Below are positions 1-4,581 of a DNA stretch of 6,531 nucleotides, one piece after another. The stretch covers positions 1 through 6,531 of the forward strand of contig JAADFM010000095.1 of NCBI GenBank assembly GCA_013152845.1, written 5' to 3'. Below the pieces are notes generated by a model. That model did no database searches. It saw nothing but the letters and a program-made list of their open reading frames with translations, and was not told where the DNA came from. Source of the DNA: Methanobacteriota archaeon (lineage in GTDB: Archaea > Hydrothermarchaeota > Hydrothermarchaeia > Hydrothermarchaeales > JAADFM01). Position numbers and translations under genes: made by a program. Position 1 is the first letter of the stretch. Each line of letters opens with the position of its first letter.

Positions 1-60
1 GTCGGGGTAGAGCTTCTTGAAGTGGAAGAACTGCCGCATGGCAGGGGTGACCTTGGCCAT
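1..60 (-). CDS. mutS: DNA mismatch repair protein MutS, N-terminal fragment
   Basis: Only the first 20 codons are in the window; the gene continues past the left edge. The minus strand reads MAKVTPAMRQFFHFKKLYPD. The TPAMRQ(F/Y)..(K)..YPD pattern is the conserved opening of the MutS mismatch-recognition domain, which normally runs on into a GDFYE motif a few residues later (outside the window). MutS binds mispaired bases and starts strand repair with MutL. I chose the ATG at 60 because the TATA box at 118-126 predicts transcription starting near 96, which leaves a short leader. An in-frame GTG at 102 would add 14 residues but lies upstream of that predicted start. The identification rests on a short stretch, though it is a distinctive one. 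Confidence 0.78.
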   Translation of the reverse strand, partial: MAKVTPAMRQFFHFKKLYPD

Positions 61-115
61 GTACAGGAATTGAGGGAATTGGTAGAAATAGATTTTGGGC
101 ACTCCCTGTCAGTAA

Positions 116-127
116 CCTATATATAAC
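116..127. promoter_or_regulatory. Bidirectional TATA element between mutS and the small rightward gene
   Basis: CCTATATATAACC contains the self-complementary TATATATA at 118-125, so it can be read as a TATA box on either strand. Archaeal transcription usually starts about 26-27 bp from the TATA centre. On the minus strand that gives a start near 96 and a leader of about 35 nt for mutS. On the plus strand it gives about 149, exactly at an ATG at 150. This is a prediction from spacing and AT content in an otherwise GC-rich region; no transcript data are available. Confidence 0.55.
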
Positions 128-149
128 CGCTGCCGCTGCGGTTTAGGAT

Positions 150-233
150 ATGCTCGACCTCCAGCTAAAACTGCTCAGCTACGGCCTCTTCGGCTCGGCC
201 CTGGCCGTGCCATGGCGCGCATCCTTGCCTTGA
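150..233 (+). other. Probable original N-terminal coding segment of the small rightward gene, cut off by a frameshift
   Basis: From the ATG at 150 a frame of 27 codons runs to a TGA at 231-233. Up to about codon 20 nearly every third base is G or C, as in the real genes here, and the product (MLDLQLKLLSYGLFGSALAV) resembles a hydrophobic N-terminal helix. After that the GC-rich third-base pattern moves to the frame of the 212-481 ORF. Adding one base around 208-211 (for example GTGCC to GTGGCC) would join the two into a 110-residue protein without internal stops. The ATG lies at the expected distance from the TATA box at 118-126 for a leaderless mRNA. I infer a single-base deletion, real or from sequencing. 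Confidence 0.5.
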
Positions 234-481
234 GGGGGATAAAGGCCAGGTTCCCGGAGGCCTCGGCGCGGGAGCGGCTGGGCTTCGGGGAGGAGAAACT
301 CATGCTCCCGGGGGAGTACGGTCTCCTGGACAGACTCGGTGTCTCCGGCGAGAGGTTTGCCTGGAGGCTCAATCGCCTCGCCCGCGCCTGGACGGCCGCG
401 GCATCCTACAGGGTCCAGCTTTTGAACCGGCACATCGCCTACTACCTGCGGGAAATCACCTGGGTCCAGAAACACTGGTAG
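212..481 (+). CDS. Small basic protein of unknown function, likely truncated at its N terminus by a frameshift
   Basis: This 89-residue ORF is rich in Arg and Leu, with several helical stretches, no cysteines and no motif that I recognise. It ends 10 bp before the convergent Gate-protein gene on the other strand. No Shine-Dalgarno sequence precedes the ATG at 212. The codon pattern and the TATA spacing instead point to a start at 150, in a frame that differs by one base. With the shift repaired the protein would be about 110 residues, with one hydrophobic N-terminal helix that runs on into the ALALRG region, so it may be a small single-span membrane protein. GC-rich third positions throughout 212-481 support real coding. 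I cannot assign a function, and the only neighbour sharing its promoter region is mutS. Confidence 0.55.
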   Translation: MARILALRGIKARFPEASARERLGFGEEKLMLPGEYGLLDRLGVSGERFAWRLNRLARAWTAAASYRVQLLNRHIAYYLREITWVQKHW

Positions 482-491
482 CCCTCCATTC

Positions 492-1451
492 TCAGGATAC
501 CGCCACCAGCAGCCCCAGGGCCGCAGCGGTGAAGGCCAGGTGGAGCACGAGGTTGTACAGGGCGATTTTTGTCCCGAGTTTTGGGCCGAAGAAGGCGATC
601 TTTGAAGGCAGGGAGTGCTTGGCATAGGTCATGGACAGGGTGATGACCGTGCCCAGGAGGAGTGCGGTGATGGCCTGGATGGGGCCCAGGGTCCCGTCCT
701 CCAGAAGCGCCCCGGCCAGGACAAAGCCCGAGGTGGCGTCCAGGAGCTGGAGTGCCATGATGGCCACCGCCTCCCCGGGCAGGCCGAAGACACGTGCCAG
801 GGGCTCGGCCAGGGCCCCCAGGCTGTCCATGTAGCCCCCGGCCAGGAGGACCACGGCCGCAGCGTACACGACGTAGAGGCGGGGCAGGACCATCCCCAGG
901 GTCTTGAAGGAGCCTGCCGCGGCGTGGCGGACCCTGGTCGAGCCGCCCTCCCCTGTGTGGTCCGCCCCCTGTCCCAGGGGCACCTCCCCCGGTTCCCCGA
1001 GGCGCAGCCGCCCGATGACCACCGCCGAGAGGGTCATGCAGAGCCCGATGGCCACCTTTATCCCCCCGTAGAGCAGGCCGGTGTAGAGGCCCAGGAGGGG
1101 CACGACCACCGGGACGTAGTAGGAGAAGAAGTGGTGCACGGTCATGAAGAAGGTGTTCATGATGGAGGTGACGATGACCTGGTCCTCGTCCATCTCGCCC
1201 TTCTGGTGGTGGTTGGCCAGCATGGCGTAGGAGGCCGTGGCACTGCCCATGCTGGTGATGATGACGGCCCCGGTGCCCTCCGGGAGGCGGGCGGCCCTTA
1301 TCAGGGGGCGCACCAGGAAGTCCAGCCTCTTTATGACGCCGAACTCCATGAGGAGGTTGGAGAAAAACACCGCCGCCACGATTAAGGGGACGACCTTCAG
1401 ACTGAGGTATAAAAGCCGCTGGATTATCTCCTCTTCAAGTCCCAAGGGCAC
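492..1451 (-). CDS. Gate-domain (nucleoside recognition) polytopic membrane protein
   Basis: The roughly 319-residue protein is very hydrophobic, with about eight predicted membrane segments in two halves. A hydrophilic linker at about residues 148-180, rich in Gly, Glu and Arg, separates them. The first half has a charged amphipathic start, a helix at 13-35, a small-residue stretch around 64-79 (TSMGSATASYAML) and a paired-His region at 106-107. The second half has QLLDATSGF and a Thr/Ser-rich helix with TYAKHS. This layout matches archaeal Gate-domain membrane proteins (Pfam Gate family, related to nucleoside transporter and FeoB cores), whose substrates are mostly unknown. The displayed start is a GTG at 1451 that abuts GGTGA. 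A TTG at 1445 has better spacing from that Shine-Dalgarno and may be the true start. It lies 7 bp downstream of the ferritin-like gene, so the two are probably co-transcribed. Confidence 0.8.
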   Translation of the reverse strand: MPLGLEEEIIQRLLYLSLKVVPLIVAAVFFSNLLMEFGVIKRLDFLVRPLIRAARLPEGTGAVIITSMGSATASYAMLANHHQKGEMDEDQVIVTSIMNTFFMTVHHFFSYYVPVVVPLLGLYTGLLYGGIKVAIGLCMTLSAVVIGRLRLGEPGEVPLGQGADHTGEGGSTRVRHAAAGSFKTLGMVLPRLYVVYAAAVVLLAGGYMDSLGALAEPLARVFGLPGEAVAIMALQLLDATSGFVLAGALLEDGTLGPIQAITALLLGTVITLSMTYAKHSLPSKIAFFGPKLGTKIALYNLVLHLAFTAAALGLLVAVS

Positions 1452-1458
1452 TCACCGG

Positions 1459-1965
1459 TCACTCGTTGGCCATGTAGTCCTCGAGGCCGTACCAGTAGCC
1501 GTAGACCTTGAGGCCGTCCATCATGAAGTGAATCCACTCCAGGTGGGACTCCTCCTCCCTCACCAGGGCCTCGAAGACCTTCCTGTATTCCTCCTCACGG
1601 ACCCTCCCTGCGAACCCCTGGTAGAAGGCGATGGACCTCTCCTCGACCTTTTTCGCCTCCTCCAGGACCTCCAGGTCCCCTTCGGTCTTGACGCCCTCCG
1701 GATATTCCTGCTTCTCCGGGAATATGCGGGGGTGCTCGGGACCTTCGATAATGGTCACGGCCTCTGGCTTCCCGGCCCGGAGGGAGGATTCCAGGTCCTC
1801 GATGAACCTGCGATGGCGGGCCTCCTCTTTGGCCAGGTACTCCAGGGTGGCCTTTCCGTTTATGTCCTCCACCTTCCCGGCCGCCTCTTTGTAGAACCTC
1901 ATCCCCTCCTCCTCGATGCGGGCCCCCTCACGCAGTGCCCCCAGGACGATTTCCAGGTCTCCCAT
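1459..1965 (-). CDS. Ferritin-like diiron protein with two rubrerythrin-type repeats, no rubredoxin domain
   Basis: The 168-residue protein is predicted to form a cytoplasmic four-helix bundle with a diiron site. Helix 1 carries EEEGMRFY (Glu18-20, Tyr25) and helix 2 carries EEARH (Glu48, His51). Helix 3 repeats the first pattern as EERSIAFY (Glu108-109, Tyr115), and helix 4 repeats the second as EEESH (Glu138, His141). This duplicated Glu ... ExxH arrangement is typical of the rubrerythrin/ferritin-like superfamily (COG1633 type), often linked to peroxide reduction or iron handling. Residues 60-100 form a Pro/Glu-rich linker. The C-terminal tail is aromatic (VYGYWYGLEDY). No CxxC pairs are present, so any rubredoxin must come from another gene. 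It follows the regulator gene with a 37-bp gap containing its own probable promoter and precedes the Gate protein by 7 bp. The exact reaction is not decided by the sequence. Confidence 0.82.
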   Translation of the reverse strand: MGDLEIVLGALREGARIEEEGMRFYKEAAGKVEDINGKATLEYLAKEEARHRRFIEDLESSLRAGKPEAVTIIEGPEHPRIFPEKQEYPEGVKTEGDLEVLEEAKKVEERSIAFYQGFAGRVREEEYRKVFEALVREEESHLEWIHFMMDGLKVYGYWYGLEDYMANE

Positions 1966-1985
1966 ACCTATCTTTTGGGCGGGCC

Positions 1986-1996
1986 GGGCATAAAAG
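1986..1996 (-). promoter_or_regulatory. Probable TATA box for the ferritin-like gene
   Basis: On the minus strand the gap between the regulator and the ferritin-like gene reads ACTTTTATGC. Its centre is about 27 bp from the ATG at 1965, which is the spacing of a leaderless archaeal promoter. No strong Shine-Dalgarno precedes that ATG, which agrees with leaderless initiation. The ferritin-like and Gate genes could therefore be transcribed separately from the regulator as well as by read-through. The match to TTTATA is imperfect. Confidence 0.4.
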
Positions 1997-2002
1997 TGTT
2001 CC

Positions 2003-2740
2003 CTAAAGGGGCAGCGCCAGGTACTTGCAGTGGGTGTATCCGGTGCCCCAGCACTCGAGCTCCTTGACCCGGTACTCCTTCCCGAGCCTGGCGAGGAATA
2101 TGGCCTCCAGGATGCCCTCGTCGAAGGCGCAAAGCGTCCGCCCCACGTCCGGCATGTTGGAGCACTCGTAGCAGTCCGTGACGAGGAACGTCAGCGGTTC
2201 CCATTCCAGGACGGTGACGGTCCCCAGACCTTGCTCCTTCCAGAAGGCGGCGACCTCCTCCATGAGCCCTTCCAGGTCAACTGAACCCATCCCCTCGCCT
2301 ATGACCTCCCCTATTTCCCGCCCGAGGTGGTAGAGCATGGGCTCCACGTCCATCCCCAGGGAATCGAACCTGTACCTGATGGAGCGCAGGAGGGCGGTGA
2401 GGAAGCTGCCCCCGCCCTCCAGGGACCTCGCTATGTGCTGGCGGGTCCTCCTGTCCAGTTTGTAGGACCTCTTGGAAGAGCGGCCCAGGGGCCTGGCCAC
2501 CAGGATGTAGCCCTTCTTCCTCCTGTCCTCCCGGGCAGGAAAGGAGGCTATGAGCCCGTCATCCTCCAGGTCCTTCATGTGCTTGGAGATGGTGGATTTG
2601 ACCCTGCCGGTGGCCCTGACGATGTCCTCGAACCCCATGGCCCGCTCCTGGAGGAGGTGGAGAATCCGGCGTTTGACCCCGCCCCTTACCGCAACCACGG
2701 TGTCCCCTGCCGCGTACAGCTCGAAACCGTCTTTTTCCAT
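2003..2740 (-). CDS. MsvR-like redox-sensing transcription regulator (winged HTH plus V4R domain)
   Basis: The 245-residue cytoplasmic DNA-binding protein starts at the ATG at 2740. The frame stays open further upstream, but the TATA box and operators lie there. Residues 20-85 form an ArsR/MarR-like winged helix: VKRRILHLLQ, then a recognition helix with KSTISKHMKDLEDDGLI and a basic wing with REDRRKKGY. Residues 110-245 look like a V4R (4-vinyl reductase) domain ending in a cysteine-rich core. All five cysteines are here: Cys190 and Cys193 (CYEC), Cys204, Cys230 (ECWGTGY) and Cys238 (THC). HTH plus V4R with clustered cysteines is the architecture of MsvR, the methanogen regulator that uses V4R thiols to sense oxidation and controls itself and the divergent flavoprotein/rubredoxin operon. 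The same neighbours occur here. Orthology is inferred; other archaeal HTH-V4R regulators share the layout. Confidence 0.82.
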   Translation of the reverse strand: MEKDGFELYAAGDTVVAVRGGVKRRILHLLQERAMGFEDIVRATGRVKSTISKHMKDLEDDGLIASFPAREDRRKKGYILVARPLGRSSKRSYKLDRRTRQHIARSLEGGGSFLTALLRSIRYRFDSLGMDVEPMLYHLGREIGEVIGEGMGSVDLEGLMEEVAAFWKEQGLGTVTVLEWEPLTFLVTDCYECSNMPDVGRTLCAFDEGILEAIFLARLGKEYRVKELECWGTGYTHCKYLALPL

Positions 2741-2752
2741 CTTGGGCCCTGC

Positions 2753-2767
2753 CGAACTATTTGTTCG
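2753..2767. promoter_or_regulatory. Palindrome CGAAC-N5-GTTCG over the predicted regulator start site
   Basis: CGAACTATTTGTTCG is a perfect 5-bp inverted repeat with a 5-bp spacer. The TATA box at 2785-2792 predicts the regulator's transcription start near 2762, inside this palindrome. It overlaps the left arm of the TTC-N10-GAA repeat at 2764-2779. It is a candidate binding site for the regulator itself (autoregulation), with an RNA hairpin at the 5' end of the message as an alternative reading. Confidence 0.5.
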
Positions 2768-2779
2768 TATATCATAGAA
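2764..2779. promoter_or_regulatory. Candidate operator TTCGTATATCATAGAA at the regulator promoter
   Basis: TTC-N10-GAA is an inverted repeat placed between the regulator's TATA box (2785-2792) and its predicted start (about 2762). The left half, TTCGTA, equals the half-site of the Methanothermobacter MsvR box as I recall it (TTCGTA-N4-TACGAA); the right half here is ATAGAA, with three differences. A longer overlapping repeat, TATTTGTT/AACAAATA (2758-2765 and 2779-2786), covers the same stretch. A protein bound here would block RNA polymerase rather than TBP. Confidence 0.5.
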
Positions 2780-2784
2780 ACAAA

Positions 2785-2792
2785 TATATAAA
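2785..2792 (-). promoter_or_regulatory. TATA box of the regulator gene
   Basis: The minus strand reads TTTATATA preceded by purine-rich GGAAAAGA, a good TATA plus TFB-recognition element. Its centre lies about 49 bp upstream of the ATG at 2740, giving a predicted start near 2762 and a leader of about 22 nt. It sits in an AT-rich island (2754-2880) within GC-rich DNA. Confidence 0.7.
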
Positions 2793-2844
2793 TCTTTTCC
2801 CATTATTCCCGCTGGAGAGGCCCATGACACTCCCCACCACAAAA

Positions 2845-2853
2845 TATTTATAC
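2845..2853 (+). promoter_or_regulatory. TATA box of the rubrerythrin-led operon
   Basis: TATTTATAC preceded by CCACAAAA fits an archaeal TATA box with its upstream TFB element. It predicts transcription from about 2876, roughly 30 nt before the preferred TTG start at 2906, which leaves room for the GAGGTGA Shine-Dalgarno at 2894-2900. It faces away from the regulator's TATA box; the two are about 60 bp apart. Confidence 0.65.
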
Positions 2854-2863
2854 TCAATATTAG

Positions 2864-2879
2864 TTCATAATATATCGAA
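2864..2879. promoter_or_regulatory. Candidate operator TTCATAATATATCGAA at the rubrerythrin promoter
   Basis: This is a second TTC-N10-GAA inverted repeat, extended by one base on each side to GTTC-N10-GAAC (2863-2880). Read on the minus strand it begins TTCG and ends GAA, as does the site at 2764-2779, which is exactly 100 bp away. It lies just downstream of the rightward TATA box and overlaps the predicted start at about 2876. The same position relative to both divergent promoters makes it a good candidate for the neighbouring regulator's binding site. Confidence 0.5.
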
Positions 2880-2896
2880 CAAAACAGCGACGAGAG

Positions 2897-3277
2897 GTGA
2901 ATAGATTGGGAAAGACAGAAGAGAAGATGGAGATGAACTTCAAGGGGGAGACCTCGGAGGTCGGCCTCTACCTGGCCATGTCCAAGAGGGCCGAGGAGGA
3001 GGGCCACCCGGACATCGCCATGTACCTCAGGCAGGTGGCCTGGGACGAGGCATGGCACGCCGCCGAGTTCGCCACCCTCCTGGGCAAGATATCGGACACC
3101 AAGTCCAACCTGGAGAAGATGGCCGGGGGCGAGGGCGGTGCCTACGAGGGCAAGTCCGAGGCCGCAAGGATTGCCAGGGAGGAGGGCAACGAGGCCGCCG
3201 CGGCCCTCTTCGAGCGGGCTGCCCGGGACGAGGCCAGGCACAAGGCAGGGCTTAAGGGCTTCCTGGCCAGGCTGTAG
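2897..3277 (+). CDS. Short rubrerythrin-like diiron protein without a rubredoxin domain
   Basis: The full open frame has 126 residues from a GTG at 2897, but that codon lies inside the Shine-Dalgarno GAGGTGA (2894-2900). The TTG at 2906, 5 nt beyond it, is the better start and gives 123 residues. Numbered from there, helix 1 has FKGETSEVGLY (Glu15), helix 2 has DEAWHAAEF (Glu48, His51, Glu54), helix 3 begins near Glu76/Glu81 and runs to AREEG, and helix 4 has RDEARH (Glu109, His112). This is the rubrerythrin four-helix diiron bundle, which reduces peroxide (and possibly O2) in the cytoplasm. The C-terminal rubredoxin domain of classical rubrerythrin is missing; a separate 37-residue rubredoxin is encoded at 6152. 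The third-helix ligand spacing differs slightly from the classical GExxE pattern. It leads the rightward cluster and is divergent from the regulator. Confidence 0.85.
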   Translation: MNRLGKTEEKMEMNFKGETSEVGLYLAMSKRAEEEGHPDIAMYLRQVAWDEAWHAAEFATLLGKISDTKSNLEKMAGGEGGAYEGKSEAARIAREEGNEAAAALFERAARDEARHKAGLKGFLARL

Positions 3278-3311
3278 GGGTCTTCCCTGCCCCTCCCCAC
3301 CCCCTGCCGGG

Positions 3312-3378
3312 CTAAACAAAGGTTAAATACCATCCCCCAGAATAAAAAGAGGTTAAGGAGGATTGCCGGTTGGTTAAC
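3312..3378 (+). promoter_or_regulatory. Possible internal promoter with three GGTTAA repeats upstream of fprA
   Basis: The 137-bp gap between the rubrerythrin and flavodiiron genes begins C-rich and then becomes AT-rich. GGTTAAATAC at 3321-3330 could be a weak TATA box, predicting a start near 3352. GGTTAA occurs three times (3321, 3351, 3372), and the last is embedded in an imperfect inverted repeat, CCGGTT-N4-AACTGG (3367-3382). This may be a second promoter with its own control, or simply leader sequence. I see no clear terminator in the gap. Confidence 0.3.
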
Positions 3379-3414
3379 TGGAAATCTGCAAGACTTTCAA
3401 AGGGGGAATGAATA

Positions 3415-4581
3415 TTGAAGGCTGTTGAGATTAAAAAGGGCGTCTACTGGGTGGGCGCCATCGACTGGGGGATTAGGGATTTTCATGGTTACACCACCTT
3501 GCGGGGGACCACCTATAACGCGTATCTGATTATCGATGAGGAGACCACCCTCATCGACACGGTGAAGGCCCCATTCTTCCAGGAGATGATGGAAAGGATA
3601 CGCTCGGTGGCAGAGCCCGGGGACATACGGAACATCGTCACCAACCACGTGGAGATGGACCACTCCGGCTCCCTGGCGAAGCTGGTCCATGTGGTGCCGG
3701 ATGCCAGGATATATGCCAGCAGGAGGGCCGGGGAGGGCATAGCCAGCTACCACGGCATAGAGGAGATAACCACCGTGGGCACCGGGGACACCCTGGAGAC
3801 CCTCTCCTTTGTGGAGGCCCCCATGCTCCACTGGCCGGACAACATGATGGCCTACTGTCCCGAGGAGAAGGTCCTCTTCTCCAACGACGCCTTCGGGCAG
3901 CACCTGGCCTCGGCGGCGCGCTTCAACGACCAGGTTGAGGAGCACGCCCTCTGGGAGGAGGCCGCCAAGTACTATGCCAACATCCTCATGCCCTTCGGCG
4001 GCCTCATCGAGAAGAAGATAGGGGAGGTCACAGACATGGGCCTTGACATCGAGGTAATCTGCCCAAGCCACGGCGTGGTCTGGAGGGACGGGCCTTCACG
4101 GATAGTCCAGCGGTATCTCGACTGGGCCGCCGGGAAGGATGCGGACAAGGTCCTTGTGGTCTATGACACCATGTGGCAGAGCACCGAGCTCCTGGCAAGG
4201 GAGATCACCGAGGCGGTGGCCGAGCGCGGGGTGGACGTCCGGCTCTTCAAGCTCCGGGCCGACGACAAGAGCGACATAATGAGGGAGGTCCTGGAGGCCG
4301 GGACCGTCATCATAGGCTCCCCGACCCTCAACAACAAGATGTACCCCTCGGTGGCCGAGTTTCTAAACTACCTCACCGGTCTCAGGCCCGCCGGTAGGAG
4401 GTTTGCGGTCTTCGGCTCATTCGGCTGGGGCGGCGGGGCCTCCAGGGAGATCATCGAGGTCCTGGAGAAGGCCAAGCTCGAGGTCGTAAAACCTCCTCTG
4501 GACGTGAAGTTCAGGCCCGGGGACGACCTCCGGGAGAAGGTCGAGGAGTTTGTCGACATGGTCCTGGAGGGTGGGAGATGA
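3415..4581 (+). CDS. fprA: Flavodiiron protein, FprA-type F420H2 oxidase / oxygen reductase
   Basis: The 388-residue protein starts at a TTG at 3415, 8 nt after AGGGGG; an ATG at 3408 is out of frame and stops after six codons. Residues 1-240 are the metallo-beta-lactamase-like diiron domain with all expected ligands: His78, Glu80, Asp82 and His83 in TNHVEMDHSG, His139 in MLHWPD, Asp158 in FSNDAFGQH, and His219 in CPSHG. Residues 245-385 are a flavodoxin-like FMN domain with the phosphate loop DTMWQSTE (251-258) and GSPTLNNKMYP. In methanogens this family oxidises F420H2 and reduces O2 to water; bacterial relatives use rubredoxin or reduce NO. Length is normal, and no rubredoxin or flavin reductase domain is fused. 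The stop codon overlaps the next gene's start (ATGA). F420 use is inferred from archaeal relatives. Confidence 0.93.
   Translation: MKAVEIKKGVYWVGAIDWGIRDFHGYTTLRGTTYNAYLIIDEETTLIDTVKAPFFQEMMERIRSVAEPGDIRNIVTNHVEMDHSGSLAKLVHVVPDARIYASRRAGEGIASYHGIEEITTVGTGDTLETLSFVEAPMLHWPDNMMAYCPEEKVLFSNDAFGQHLASAARFNDQVEEHALWEEAAKYYANILMPFGGLIEKKIGEVTDMGLDIEVICPSHGVVWRDGPSRIVQRYLDWAAGKDADKVLVVYDTMWQSTELLAREITEAVAERGVDVRLFKLRADDKSDIMREVLEAGTVIIGSPTLNNKMYPSVAEFLNYLTGLRPAGRRFAVFGSFGWGGGASREIIEVLEKAKLEVVKPPLDVKFRPGDDLREKVEEFVDMVLEGGR

Noticed and set aside
615..2067. Long plus-strand frames opposite the Gate and ferritin-like genes
   Set aside because: Their products are low-complexity, rich in Gly, Pro, Gln and His, with no recognisable domains, while the minus strand encodes clear membrane helices and ExxH diiron motifs.
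2741..3319. Upstream extension of the regulator frame on the minus strand, giving a 438-residue ORF
   Set aside because: The extension runs through the regulator's own TATA box and operators and then antisense through the rubrerythrin gene, whose family motifs are clear. GC-rich DNA often leaves such frames open.
3278..3320. C-rich stretch after the rubrerythrin gene as a terminator
   Set aside because: There is no T-run on the plus strand and no convincing hairpin, so I do not call a terminator.
3408..3428. ATG at 3408 as the fprA start
   Set aside because: It is out of frame with the flavodiiron protein and meets a TGA after six codons. The TTG at 3415 is in frame and suitably spaced from AGGGGG.
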